Shown piece by piece: positions 1-11,832 of a DNA stretch of 64,000 nt (its first letter is position 1; each line of letters opens with the position of its first letter). The notes under the pieces are model-generated. The model made no database searches, was not told where the DNA came from, and saw nothing but the letters and a program-made list of their open reading frames with translations. Both the position numbers and the translations under genes were made by a program. Where the stretch lies: the NCBI GenBank assembly GCA_029721435.1, contig CM056583.1, forward strand, positions 72,787,120-72,851,119, in the 5' to 3' direction. Origin of the DNA: Gymnothorax reevesii (taxonomy: Eukaryota > Chordata > Actinopteri > Anguilliformes > Muraenidae).

Positions 1-414
1 CACTACTATATGGATGTGAAACATGGACGCTCTCTGCCAGCATCATTAAACATTTAGATGCCTTCGAGATGTGGACCTAATCGTAGAATGTTAAGGATTT
101 CATGGACTGATAAGATCACAAATAAAACTGCCCTTGAAACAGTCAACGACAAAATGCAGATAACAGCAACCATAGAGAGAAAGAAGACACAGTATTTTGG
201 TCGTCTCATAAGACAAAACAACATCTGTAGAACTATACTTGAAGGGCATACAAATTGTAAAAGATCAAGAGGGGGACCAAGAATTACATGGATGGACAAC
301 ATCACACAAATAGGTGCTTCAATTATGAAGCAGCAGTTAGAACAGCTATGGACAGAAGAAAATGGATATCTATCGTTTCATCCCACCCTGTTGAACAGGA
401 CGCAACTTGAAGAA
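1..414 (+). pseudogene. RTE-like LINE, C-terminal end of ORF (frameshifted)
   Basis: This is the tail of a non-LTR retrotransposon polyprotein, entering from the left edge of the window. One frame (from base 9) reads YGCETWTL and ends with FEMW. The reading then shifts frame near bases 75-82 and continues as RRMLRISWTDKITN, followed by YFGRLIR and the basic, glycine-rich SRGGPRITWMDN. In the RTE clade and related LINEs, this order of motifs follows the reverse transcriptase domain at the extreme C-terminus. The intact product would be an endonuclease/reverse transcriptase that copies its own RNA at a nicked target. Here only about 130 residues remain and the frameshift marks it as dead. The open frame runs on to 474, but from about 415 its sequence matches a Tc1-like element, so the last residues are chimeric. 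The clade assignment is by motif only. Confidence 0.75.
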
Positions 415-886
415 GCGAAGATAATGAAATCCCCAAATTCCCTGCAATTGCACGTTGAGAGACATTGTTCTTAAATTATTGGATTATTTGCTCATGCAGT
501 TGTTCACAATGTGGTGAACCTCGCCCTGTCCTTGCTTGAGAATGACTGAGCCTTTCGGGGAAGCTCTTTTTATACCTAATCATGACGCTCACCGGTTTCC
601 AATCAACCTGTTCACCTGTGGAATGTTCCAAACAGGTATTTTTTGAGCATTCCTCAACATTGCCAGTCTTTTGTTGCCCCTGCCCCAGCTTTTTTTTCCG
701 GCATCAAATTCAAAATGGGTGAACATTTCCAAAAAAACAATAAAGTATATCAGATCGAACATTAAATATCTTGTCTTTCTAGTGTACTCCATTGAATATA
801 GGTCAAAAAGTATTTGCAAATCATTGTATTCTGTTTTTATTCACGTTTAACACAACAACCCAACTTCATTGGAATTGGGGTTAGTA
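415..886 (-). mobile_element. Tc1-like transposon fragment (5' part plus terminal repeat)
   Basis: The segment aligns by eye with 38670-39153 of the well-preserved Tc1-like element in this window, in the same orientation. It covers the start of the transposase, the untranslated leader (shared blocks around GAATGACTGAGC and TGTTCACCTGTGG) and the outer terminal repeat (shared TTTGCAAATCATTGTATTC). It ends near GGGGTTAGTA, the counterpart of GGGGTTTGTA. The rest of the transposase and the other terminus are missing, so it cannot move. It appears to have landed in, or been joined to, the RTE LINE tail on its left. Divergence from the 37.5-kb copy is substantial, with several indels. Confidence 0.8.
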
Positions 887-3135
887 GTTAGTCCACTTCA
901 CTTCAGTTGGGAGTAACCAAGGTAGTGACTGTCAGTGAGTACTGCTCCATGGCACGTGCTGAAGAAATTTCACATTCTGAGTCTTAAAATGTTTGTTTCA
1001 ATTTTAATATCTTGAAGGTTACCTCACTAAGGTATTTTTTGTTCCACCTTCCAATTTTGCAATAATAAAAGACACAAAATGCAATCCAATTGCTTTTTTG
1101 TATTTGTTCACATCAAGAGTCAGTGCAGTGGCTTGTTGTTGCATCTTTACTAAAATCCTGAGTCTACAATAGACTAATTTCGCTGAGTGGTTGAACACAC
1201 TCCTCAGGTCACCAGCGATTACCTGGTGAGGTAAAATAAAGCAAAACAAAAACTAACAAACAGATACTAGGTTCAAAATCATTTCCGTATGCATTCTCCT
1301 AAAGGATCAGAGAAGTTCACCAACTTTATTCCCAACTTTTTGATGACTTTTGGCATCGTAATGAGATACGAGTAACAGAGGAAATGTTGGTGCTGAGATC
1401 TGCCAGAATGAGTTTTCCAGTGCCAGTCACTGAGTACACAGTAACTGCTCCTGTACAGTAAATTAGATTTTGGGTACCATATTATCTATAAGTACATTCA
1501 GCAGAAAGGGCTTCAACTTACCACTTCCCTTCATTATTCTCAAACTGCTGTACAGAATATCCAAACATATCATCCACTGGTCCACTGAATGTCATGCCAT
1601 TCTTCTCATCGACGTTAAAAGACAACAGACACTGCAAAAACCCTACAAAAAAATAATGACATATGATTAGTTTTACGGTTCCAAGTTCAATAAAAATGGG
1701 ACGCAGAAGCACTGTATTGTATGTAATGAATTGAAGAGTTAAACGCAATTCTTATTTGTAGCACCACAACTCCTCGTAACAGCCGCGATATAATTTTTCC
1801 AATGAAACCTTAAAATAATCATTATCATGCTCTCAGAGCTACTGAGAATGATGGGTCATTCTAATTACATTTTTCAATTTTTGTTTTCCAAATAGCAACA
1901 CATAATTCTAATCCTAAACAGCAGATCAATTAAAAGTATTCCTCATATATCTGCAAGAATTGACTCTTAAAAAAATGCCACAGTTACTTCATGACAATAT
2001 ATTAGGACGTTTTTATTTCTTCTGGAATTGCATTAAGAAGTGTTAGGGATGCAATGACCTTCGGTTTAATAAGCTACTTTGACTGATAATATGACCATTT
2101 CACATTTCAGCTTGGTAGTCTATAAATTAAGGGCTGCCTATATATAGTCCCCAATGCCTGATTGTCATTGCCACAGTCAGTCTTTTCATTTTAGCAAGCT
2201 ATGAATTACTTTTTGTCATTCATCAAATTCTTGAAATTCCTTGAGAGAGAAAGTAAAAAGATTTAAGAGGCAAGTCCAACAAGAACCAATTCACAACACA
2301 GCCATTGCTAGCATAACATAATAAAGTCACAAATCTACATTCTTTTTTGTTCAGTTGTTACATGTTCAATATGGTCTGTAATGTTTGGAACTAAGACGCA
2401 TCTTTGCATGATCTCGTTTGATAAGTCACAATTCTAAATATCAAATGAAACAGACAGAAACACGTCACACTTTTCAAAGTATTTCACATTTTGGTTTTAC
2501 CCAACCAAAAGTGCAGTGCTTTTTAAAAATGGTTCCCCAAACTCTTTTTGTTTCCGATCAATCAGATTCATTCAATCACTTCCTTTTTTATATAAATTTA
2601 GCATTTCCAGTCCCACCAGAACGTGGAATGTTCAGATAGTGATCTATGTAGTCTGTGCAAGCGACTCATGCTGCCATCTCGGGTCCTTGCAGTCAGAGTG
2701 CGGTTCCTCACAAAATACCACTGGCTTGTCAGCTGACATAGTTTCAAACTTTTCATGCACAGACCAAAGGAGAAGGAAGCATGTATTCGCTCTGAATGTA
2801 ACTGATGAATGCCCTGATGGCCAGAGGGAGGTGCTCAAGCAAGAAACTCCACTAACTCAAACCGAATGTGTCCCTCCCAAAACCTAGAGCAGTGAAGCTA
2901 TCATGAGATGCCCAGCTCATCACACAGCTGCTAACCACAGTAGGCACCGGTGTGGCCAAATCTGTGTCAGTTCCATAATGCTCACTGACTCACACAAATG
3001 ACACATTTACCAAAGGAGCCAACCCAGCAAACGCTAGTCACCACCTTTATTAACACCTCTTTCTAACCGCAGAAGTTCCTTGTTCCTTTTTACGGAGGAC
3101 TCCCAGAGTGAATTGGCAGTAGCAAGTACAATCCC
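887..3135. other. No recognised gene or repeat
   Basis: AT-rich unique-looking sequence. Short open frames (for example 2516-2887 on the plus strand) show no recognisable domain, family motif or convincing splice signals. I see nothing else that I can support here. Confidence 0.4.
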
Positions 3136-4597
3136 TACCTCAGAAAAAGTTGGGATACAAAATAACCAATAAAATCAGAAAGCAGTGATTTTTCAAAATA
3201 CTTAAGACTTTATTTTCATTTCTTACTTGTATTATGTAATTGCAGACAGTATAAAGGCAAGATATTTAATTTTTTGTTGAGTCCCCAATTGATTTTATTC
3301 TGCCATTCAGGCCAGCTGCAGTCATTCCAAGAAAGTTGGGATGGGGAAAATTTAGGATTAGTATTGCCAAAAAAAACTGAATAGTGTGACTTGAAACAGC
3401 TGATGTCAGCAGGTGATTGTAATCATGATTAAGTACAAAAGCAGTATTCAGGAAAGGCCAGGTCCGGCAGGAGCAAAGATATGCCAAGGATTGCCAATTT
3501 GCCTGCAAGTGCATGAGAATATCACTGACAAGTTTAAAAACAATGTTCCTCAGAGAAAAAAAGGGGACTTGGATAGTTCACCCTCTACGGAGCGTAACTT
3601 AACTAAAAGATTCAAGGAATCAGGAGGAATTTCTCTGTACAAAGTGCAAGGGCACAAGCCTAATTTGAATACTCGTGATTTCTGATCGCTCAGGCAGCAT
3701 CAAATGGCACAAGAACCATCATTTATCTATTAGTGATATACCCACATGGGCTCAGGATTATTTTGCTTTGTCAAGTCCTACAAACAATACGTGGTTCTAT
3801 CCACAAAAGGAAGCCATTTGCTGAAAGTGTCAAGAAGTGACTTCGACTTCTCTGCGCACAGAGGCATCTGCGATGGACTATGAAAACAATACAATCATGT
3901 ACTGTGGCCAAACAAATCAATATTTCAGGTCTTTTTTGGGAGGAAAATGGCTCAGTTTGCTATGGACCATCCAGACAGTGTCCAGCAACATTTCCTAGTA
4001 AGGAGTTGCGTCAGTTAGCTTGTTAAGGGTAACTTGCACTTCTGTGATGGCAACATTAATGCTAAAAAAGTACACTGAGGTTTTGGAGCATCATGTACTG
4101 CCTCCAGAGATTCCCATGCATTTTTCAAAAAGATAATGCTAAACTGCACTCTGCATGCATTAAGAGAGTCATTGCCGTTTAAGAAGAGGGCGTAGGTGAT
4201 AGGACAGCTTGACTGCAGTCCCAACTTGTCCACAACAGAGAGAAAGCACAAAATGCAAAATGACCCCATAGTGTTGCATACTTTAAGTTTTGTTTTCAGG
4301 AAGAATGGGATAAATGTACACTAGAGACAGACTTACTTTGTATCCATGTTCTTTAAAAGTTTATTAAGTGTTGTGACAAGGATTTAAATATTAGAAAGAG
4401 GTAAATACTTTATTGCCCCAACTTTAAAAAAAATATTTTGCAAAACAAAATTGGACTAAGTGTTTATTTTGAAAATCCATAACATTCATATAGTGAAACA
4501 TCAAATGATGTATCTTTCTATTGTTTTCAGTGTAATACAGGTAACTTACAAATCACTGTTTTCCGTTTTAATCATATTCCCAAAACGAAGGTTAGTA
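3136..4597 (+). mobile_element. Degenerate Tc1-like transposon, complete ends
   Basis: The left end (TACCTCAGAAAAAGTTGGGA) and the reverse complement of the right end near 4597 (TAC.TAACCTTCGTTTTGGGA, then an AAAACAGTGATTT block) form inverted terminal repeats. Both ends start at a TA, the usual Tc1/mariner target. Between them the plus strand carries scraps of a Tc1 transposase in order: YKSS and DKFKNNVPQR near 3420-3550, RFKESGGIS near 3610, PTWAQD near 3745, and a recognisable catalytic-block remnant KDNAKLHSA near 4130-4160. Stops and frameshifts separate all of these, so no functional protein is encoded. At 1.46 kb the element is slightly shorter than the usual 1.6 kb, consistent with internal deletions. 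It is related to, but clearly older than, the 37.5-kb copy. Confidence 0.85.
3413..3685 (+). pseudogene. Tc1-like transposase N-terminal remnant
   Basis: A 90-codon open stretch. Residues from about position 38 on (DKFKNNVPQR, then RFKESGGIS and NLNTRDF) correspond to the DNA-binding helix-turn-helix region of the Tc1-like transposase encoded at 38513-38788 on the other strand, which reads DQFKNNIPQR, RFRESGEIT and TLNARDL at the same places. The catalytic region downstream is broken by stops. This is a decayed coding remnant rather than a gene. Confidence 0.75.
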
Positions 4598-4602
4598 TGT
4601 CT

Positions 4603-5755
4603 GGTATGACCCTACGACCTTTCCTGTAGCAGTGAAATTTCATATTTCTAAATGCAATAACTTTTGATGGGAATAGAGAAGTGCTGTCATTGATGCATGT
4701 AACCTTAAGATCTTTGCTTTGGCACCATCACCAGTCAAAACTATTAATTTTAAAAGCTGTCATTTTATTTTAAAGGGAATCCCATTAAAATTCTTGTGTT
4801 CACTCCTGGTACATAAAAACAAACCTTGTTATTTTGCGTGACCCTACAACCTTTCCTGTAACGCCACCCACCACCAGGTCAGCCTTTAATATTATATTTC
4901 CAAAAGCAATAAACTGCAACATTTTTGCTGGGAATCAAACATCTTGTGATGATTTCTGGTGCACAGAGAGGGGCTGTTATTGACGCTGGGCACCCTATGA
5001 CATTTGCTGTTGAGCCACCAACAGACAAAACTATTAATAAAAAAATAATAATGAAAATTGCAATAACTCTGACAGCTGTAATGGCAATCATGTAAAATCT
5101 GCTTTCAACATTCCTGGTGCATCATGCGTGTGCACTGCTAGACTCCAGTGGTGCTATAGCACCTGCCCTTTGCCCTCTGGACCAGGCAAGTGCCATTTTT
5201 ACATTTTTTTACATTTTATTTTCTGTTTTTAAATTAATTTTTTACAGGGTAGTGTATCTGGCCCTTGTTGATCATCGAGAAATTCTCGACGATTAAAAAA
5301 GCATCAACCCCCCTGCCTCAACAAAATAGGAAGCATCAACCCCATCCCCCCCTCAACAAAATAAGAAGCATTTACCCCACCGGTCTACCACCACACATTG
5401 CTCCATCATCTATGGGAAATACTGAAGGGCCCTTATTTTTCTCTAAGCATCTGCCCCCCACAATGTCTGTGCACCCACTGTGGTGCATACAGGAGGAAGG
5501 TATTCATTGTGGTGTCTCTGTAATGTTTGCTGTGGCACCACAACTGAGTCAAATCTAAAATTTGTGAACGCAGTAGCTCAAATAGTTTTAATTAAAATCA
5601 TGTCAAACTTTTATGATTGTTTCTGTCATATAAAGAAGGAATGAAGTTGATATTGGTCACTCTATGACCAAAATTTGCTGTGAGCATTCCTGGAGCTCAA
5701 CATAGTTTGCATGTTGATTTTCTGGGCCTTATACGATTTCCTGTCGCACATCCAG
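4603..5755. repeat. Degenerate tandem-like repeat, about 232-bp unit
   Basis: Blocks recur in the same order. GACCCTACGACCTTTCCTGT at 4608 is repeated as GACCCTACAACCTTTCCTGT at 4840. Each is followed by a TATTTC(T/C)AAA(T/A)GCAATAA block, a TTGCT(G/T)T..GCACC..CA block and a CTCCTGGT/TTCCTGGTGC block. A third, weaker copy covers roughly 5460-5755, ending with CTTATACGATTTCCTGTCGC. The first two units are 232 bp apart. The array starts directly after the right terminus of the Tc1-like element. I do not recognise the parent family; a retrotransposon 3' region or an old satellite are possible. Confidence 0.55.
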
Positions 5756-6685
5756 TAGGCCAAACCATGATCTTTTCCCTCAGGGAGAATCCTGTGATTT
5801 TGTGGATACACCCAGCTGTTGTCCATGGATAGCATCTGTCTAGTTTTAATGTAACATACTAATCCTCCCTCTTCTGATTTGGGGTTCTAAGTAGGAGGGT
5901 CAAACAGGGGACAGCCCTTGAGACAGTTTCATGGGTTTGTTGGAGGACTCAATGGCTCAGTTCCTCCTAAAATGATCTCACAACAGAATCCAACTGGGGA
6001 CTCAAACCCGTATCTCCACAGTTGCCAGGCAAAAAACCTCCCTTTGGGTTACTTTGATAATTCCTCAGTCCAAATATTAGATGGCTTCAAGAGTTATGAT
6101 TCTTGGCACCTAAATCACTTCAGAGTTACTGGACTTTGTCAACATAAGGAGCAAGTCTGCAAGAGTTAAAGTCACTTATAATGCTGAATGCTGAGATAAA
6201 CAGTCAGATGCAAATGCCTAACCTTTGTCTTAGTATGCAAAAATTTACCAATTGGACCATCCTTAAGAGAAAGTGTGCCCAGTAATCACAAAGGACCAGT
6301 TGGCCAAGGGTGGCCAATACAGTTGATAACTGAAGAATTCTTACCATAATGAAGAATACCCTGAACATATGGTTACATGTATGGCTGCATTACTGGCTTT
6401 GCTGATGAGCCGGTTACTGACAGTAGCAGAGGGATTCCATTGTTAAGTGAACAGAAACATCTTATCACCTCAGCTAACTACCTCCTAAGTCATTTGACAG
6501 CACCTCATCTAACAGGAGGACAATGCAAATGTGACAGAAAGATTATGACTCAAAAAAAAAAAAATCACACATCCAACGCATTGTGGCTTTTCGAAAAGGG
6601 GCACATTAAAAGTGCTGTTGCAGTAATTTTTGCATGGTGACACCAAAAATGCCCAATACAAAACTGAGAATGTACAGTCTAGGCA
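5131..6685. other. Mostly unassigned sequence with short C-rich duplications
   Basis: Besides the third degenerate repeat unit near 5460-5755, a short ~37-bp unit containing AAGCATCAACCCC..CCTCAACAAAATA is duplicated at 5299-5375. The rest, including 5760-6685, shows no recognisable gene or element. Confidence 0.35.
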
Positions 6686-7880
6686 TACACCGATCATCCG
6701 CAACATTAAAACCATTGCAAGGTGAAAGCAATAACATTGATTATCTTGTTACATTGGCAACTGTCAAGGGGTGGGATGTGTGAGGCAGCAGGCAACAGTT
6801 GTTTTAAGTCTGTATGTTGGAAGCCAGAAACATGGGCAAGCATAAGGATCTGAGGGACTACGACAAAGGCCAAATTGTGATGGCAAGATGACTGCCTAAC
6901 ATCACCAAAACTAAAGGCCTTGCAGGATAATCCCAATATGTAAAGATTTGTACCTACTAAAAGTGGTACAAGAAAGGACCACTAGTGAGCTGGTGACAGG
7001 GTAATGGGCACTTTGATGTACGTGGGGAGCGAAGCTAGCCCACTAAGTGTGATCTGATGGAAGAGCTACTGTTGTACAAATTGCTGCAAAAGTTAATTCA
7101 GGCTATGATGGAAGGACTTCAGAACACAAGGAATATCACAGCTTGCTTCATATGGGGCTGTGTAGCTGCAGAGCAGAGCAGCCACAGTGCCCTGCCAGTC
7201 CCTGTCCACTGCTGAAAGCACCTCCAATGGGCACAGGAGCATCAGAGCTGGACCACGGCCCAGTGGAAGAAGTTGGCCTGGTCTGATGAATCATGTTTTC
7301 TTTTAAATCATGTGGATTGCAGGCTGTGTTTATCTCATTTACCTGGGGAGGAGATAGCACCAGGATTCACTGTGGGAGGTTGGCAAGCCAGCCGGGACAA
7401 TGTGATGTTCCACGTGATGTTCTGCTGGGAAAACTTTGTTCCTACCGTTCATGTGGACATTACTTTGACACCAACCAAAACATTGTTTCACACAAAGCAC
7501 ATCCCTTCGTGGCAAGAGAATTCCCAGGTGGCAGAGGCTGGTTTTAGCAAGATATTGCATCCTGACACAAAGCATAAATTGTACAGGAATAGTTTGACAA
7601 AATGATCAGGCTGTTGACTTGGCCTCCATATTTCTCAGGTCCCAATTCCATCAAGCGTCTGTGGGATGTGCTGAAAAAGTAGTCCAATTTATGAAGGCCC
7701 CACCTCACAAATTACAGGAATTAAAAGATCTGCTACCTATGTCTTGACGCCAAATAACATGGAACGCCTTCAGAAGTCTTTTGGAGCCCACGGCCTAACA
7801 GGTCAGAGCTGTTTTGGAGGCTTCAGGGGGACCCACACAACATTAGGCAGGTGGTTTCAATGTTGTGGTTGATCATTGCA
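6686..7880 (+). mobile_element. Degenerate Tc1-like transposon, second family
   Basis: The left end TACACCGATCATCCGCAACA and the right end ..TGTTGTGGTTGATCATTGCA are inverted repeats of the 'ACCGATC..CATAACATTA' type known from fish Tc1-like elements. Plus-strand coding remnants follow in the expected order: a leader with AAGGATCTGAGGGACTACGA, then WSDESCFLL (first catalytic Asp) near 7275-7300, NHVDCRL and LPGEEIAPG near 7310-7370, FHVMFCWE near 7410-7435, then SIKRLWDVLKK near 7650-7680 in another frame where the third catalytic block lies. The glutamine-rich second Asp block is not intact. Frameshifts and stops make it non-coding. Confidence 0.85.
7273..7605 (+). pseudogene. Tc1-like transposase catalytic-domain remnant
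   Basis: A 110-codon open frame. Its start (AWSDESCFLLNHVDCRL, then LPGEEIAPGFTVGGWQA and VMFCWENFVPTVHVD) is a recognisable piece of a Tc1-family DDE domain around the first catalytic Asp. After about residue 70 the similarity fades, and the second and third catalytic blocks are not in frame. It is inactive as a transposase. The surrounding inverted terminal repeats define the parent element. Confidence 0.8.
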
Positions 7881-9317
7881 TGTGAATTGTTTAATTTCAA
7901 ATGCAAAATTGTGGAATACAAAGTCAAATCAAGAAAAAAATATGTCTACTCCAAACATCTTTGCCATGTGCACAGATAATGTTTTACAGATAGGAACAGC
8001 TGTGTAAAAATAACGTGCATGATAATGGCTAATGCTACTCTGATATTCTCCACTGTCATGAGCTGCCCAGGATAAGGGTATCTGGTAAATAATTCTTCCT
8101 GATTTAAAATGGAAGACAGCTTAAAAAGCCCTATTGATTGATTGTAGTACATTTTTGAAGGTTGCTTTTTTGCACAATTCAAATATTGAATCATCTATCA
8201 CTACCCCTTATAGATGATGTCAGCAATGCCAGTGAAATAAGATAGAAGGTTAACATGAGGCAGTGAATGTCATGCCTCCTTCCGCATGCGCTCAAATAGC
8301 ACACAGCTTCCCTGGTCCCATTATATTTCTTTTTGCAATGTCACGAAAATAATTTTAGTTTCACTGCATTTTTTATATATTTAACTTTTTTCTGCGAATA
8401 TTACGCCCTCTTATTTTATTAGCTTGGTACTAAAACCCCCCAGAACTCATACTTGTTTCCAACACTACACTTCACATAACAGAATCTCCCATGCTCGTCA
8501 CATGAATGTACACAGGATGAGGCACTATAACTCAAAAAAATAAACTACAGTATGCTTCAAATCAGTCATCCTTAAGCATCTGGCACAGGAATGCCAGTCA
8601 AATTAAGTGATTTATATATTGGAGTCAGATCCTCCAACTTTTAATCAATGCCCAGACATTCTGAAATATCAGCAGGGTTTGTGTTTTAGTGGAATTAAGT
8701 ACATTATATGGCATTCAACCAAATGATAAAGGATGGTGAAGAAAGCTCAGCACATTAATTCTTGAAGGGTTTATCTGCCCAAAATTTTTCCCAGGCTCTC
8801 TTGTGCATGCAGTATATTTCCCAGGCTCACTTGCTCTCTTAAAAATGTGGGCACCTACAAGAGAATGACGTGTGAAGAAAGTGTTAAAGTGGTAATTTAA
8901 AGGCATGATGCAGGCAATACATTTTGTGGCCCACAGCATGACTTCATGAGAATGAGCCTTCATGACTTAATGAGCGACACACATGAAATCTGCATGGCAA
9001 TTCTGGTAAGGAATTTTTGAGCTGCAGACCAATGGTGAGCCACAGCAGTCCCATATATGTGTTTCCTTATTTGACTAATCATCTACATGCGGCTGATTTT
9101 CAGGGGCACAACACGCCCCTGAGAAACATGTTACTTAAGGGACCCAAGGAGTGTAAAATACTTTTTTTCACGGATTAGTCCACCTGTGCAGTGGCATCAA
9201 CTGTATCTAATAGCCAAGATAATCTTGATTCTGAGGACACTGTAGTTTAGATAGAAGACCCCATTTCTCCACTTCAACTTTTGAAACATGCTCTTTTAAA
9301 ATTCCTGCTGATTCAAA
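7881..9317. other. No recognised gene or repeat
   Basis: AT-rich sequence with only short, non-homologous open frames. I see no terminal repeats, tandem arrays or coding motifs. Confidence 0.4.
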
Positions 9318-9659
9318 GGCCTAGTCCACACGCCCAGGTGTATTTTTTTAAATGGGAATTTTCTACCCTTTGTTTTCCAAAAAAATCTTTGTCTGTACGA
9401 AACACGCAAAAACATGCCTAAAGCCCTGCCAGGAGCATGCCAAACGAACAGGGGGTGATCATGGAATTTAAGACAATGTAGACCAATCACAAGCCTTAAA
9501 AACTTGCTATAAGGCACACACAGACTGAAGTCACAAGCCAAAAGCTCAGTTTTCCCTGTGCTCACATAAAAAATGAAAAACAGTTTTCTAGAAAAAAGCC
9601 AAAAAGCTTAGGAAATACTGCATTTTTTCAAAATATCTGTTAATGTTCTGGATAAGGCC
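9318..9659. mobile_element. hAT-like MITE
   Basis: The left end GGCCTAGTCCACACG and the right end, read in reverse complement as GGCCTTATCCAGAACATTA, are imperfect inverted repeats of 'GGCC...TCCACACG' type. The left repeat leads into a TGTATTTTT run and the right into AGATATTTTG. The 342-bp body has no coding capacity. The termini resemble non-autonomous hAT elements common in fish, but I found no convincing 8-bp target duplication, so the superfamily is an inference. Confidence 0.55.
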
Positions 9660-10722
9660 ATAGTCACAAACACATCTGCTCTGTTCTGTCTGGATACCCT
9701 GCTCCCTCCAATAGCCTTGCGCGTCCTCTATAGCCTCTCGTAGCGCTACTATTTCCCCCCCTCGCCCTCTCTCTTAAGCCCTCTCGCTGCTTGCTCATTA
9801 TTTGTTTACGTTGCATCGAGATACTCCAGGCAGCATCTGAACGCAGTAAATGTGTCATTATCAATTGCAGGGAGCAACATGAGGCTGAATTCTTCTCCCC
9901 CAACAGCTGAAGACACCAAGACATTCCAGCAGAATTTTACTATCAACAACAATGTTCCGGCTGAAGTTAAATTACATCTGCTTCCGCTCGTCATTCTACA
10001 TCAGGCTATGTTTTGGGCCAGTGCAATGCTAGAATCATGAACAGGTTAATACTGATGAACCACTCCATTCCAAGTGACTGTGAAAAAACCAGCAAACCAG
10101 GAATTTGAAGCCAAGTATTTAAGTAATCCTTAAATGTAGCATAACTGTAATCAAAATTTTTGAGTGTAGATAAGCTTCTATAGCTACAGCATATCATGCT
10201 GGCTTGCGTATCTAAGTGCCATCCTCACAGTCACTTAGCGTGCATAAGCAAACTTTCCATTTTGATTGCTTGATGTTTCTTAAATCAGTGTGTGTGCATT
10301 TAGAGAAGATGCTAGTTAAGCTCAGGCCAATCAGACGAGAGCTCATTATCATACAGGAAAAGCTTGTTCAAAACAGCCCGCTCTTCAACGGGGAGAGAAT
10401 GAAAAACAGTGTATTGCTTAATTATGGATTTTTAACATTATCATTACCTAAAAAATTCCTAAGGCCCCTTTTTGCACATCTGAGGACATAATAATCTTGT
10501 GCGTAAGATGGGACCCTTAAACGATGCAAATAACCTCTATGGACTATCACCTCGCTACTGTTTGAACTGTGCTCACCTTCCACCAATTCAGCGACCACCT
10601 GTTCCATTTGGATCTGTTCCTAGTGCTGAGGGGTAGTGGGGAGTTCAAGTGTTCCTCCTGCTTTGTAGAGATGTATCCTAGCACCCAGTTAGCTAAGGCA
10701 TAGCTCAAAGCTGCATATGTTG
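9660..10722. other. No recognised gene
   Basis: Sequence of mixed composition. 9680-9850 is C/T-rich with several CpGs. No domain-bearing open frame or repeat was recognised. Confidence 0.35.
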
Positions 10723-11424
10723 AACTAGGCTTATGCCGTCGGAGGCGACGGCGGGGGGTATATCCCCGAATGCCCCCAATACTCCTATTCCCCAATCCTT
10801 GAATAGACCTTGAATAGACTTTCATTTGAACTTAATTTCAGGTCAATTGGTCAAATGGTTCCGAAGATATGGGCAAAATGGTAATTTTGCATCACAAAGC
10901 GCCACTTGGTGGCAAAATATTGAACCATACAGGTATGATGTCATCATGTGACACATTGTGAGGTCATGACCTTGCAGTTGCACATAGTTTTATGTCAATT
11001 GGAGAAATAGTTCCAAGGATATAGCAAAAATGGTGAATTTTATGTGACAAAGCTCCACCTTGTGTCAAAATTTTCAACCAAACAGGTATAATGTCATCGT
11101 GGGACGCATCCTTAGGTAATGATCTTTCATTTGCACTTGATTTGAGGTCAATCAGACAAATATTTCCAGATATATGATACTGCAGTTATCGGGTTAACAG
11201 TGAAATCAGTTTTTGGCCCCTGGTGGCCAATCTAGACATCATAAATTGTCCAAAATCGAATCAGTTCTTCCTCTTTATGATACTTACTTATGTGTAAAAT
11301 TTGGAATTTGTAATTGAAATATTACTGAAGTTATCGCGTTAACATGTAGTGCGGCGACGGCCGGACCAAAAACATGATATCCCCCGGAAGGCCGGAATGC
11401 CATTCGGCATTCGGGGATATAATA
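10723..11424 (+). repeat. TATATCCCCGAA repeat, copy 1
   Basis: This ~700-bp unit has inverted ends TATATCCCCGAATGCC (10759) and GGCATTCGGGGATATA (11406-11421). Outside the left end lies a perfect hairpin, GCCGTCG-GAGG-CGACGGC (10735-10752), preceded by AACTAGGCTTAT. The whole block recurs in reverse complement at 53034-53667. The interior consists of roughly 150-bp repeating units, each with a 'gacct.aaat..a.tt' block, a GGTCATGACCT or related palindrome, a TGATG(A/T)CAT..TACCTG block and a CCAC(C/T)..GTGG..AAA block. This copy has an extra GC-rich segment near its right end that copy 2 lacks. No protein is encoded. A non-autonomous DNA element is the simplest reading, but the family is not recognised. 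Confidence 0.8.
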
Positions 11425-11832
11425 ACTAAAGCAGATATATAAGCTCACAGAAATACTCACATATTCAACAAATATTACACCGACATTCAAGTTATCCTGA
11501 CTGCAAAAAGTTATTTACTTTCTCCTGGTCAGTTAAGTGGCTAAAAATCTAATCACTGAATGTAAAGCTTGACCTACTCATCTACGTTCAATTAAGAATT
11601 AATCCATGAATAACTTAGCTCAACCAAAAAAGATTCATCCAGTTCCAATGACTTCCAGAAGCATGGAATAATTAACTGTATCTAGTGAGAATCAAAAGCC
11701 TCACTGAATGGATGAAAAAGAATATACAGTATATGGAATTTATTTGTGTCATAAATATATGCTGACTCTGTTGCAGCATAACTCTTAAAATTTCCAAGTT
11801 AATAAAATGCGGCCATTCTAGAAAATATGAAA

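Noticed and set aside
2516..2887. 123-codon plus-strand open frame, cysteine-containing
   Set aside because: Cysteine spacing fits no domain I know, and there is no splice or promoter context.
10723..11424. Helitron assignment for the TATATCCCC repeat because of the terminal GC-rich hairpin
   Set aside because: The hairpin lies outside the inverted ends and no TC start or CTRR end was seen, so the class was left open.
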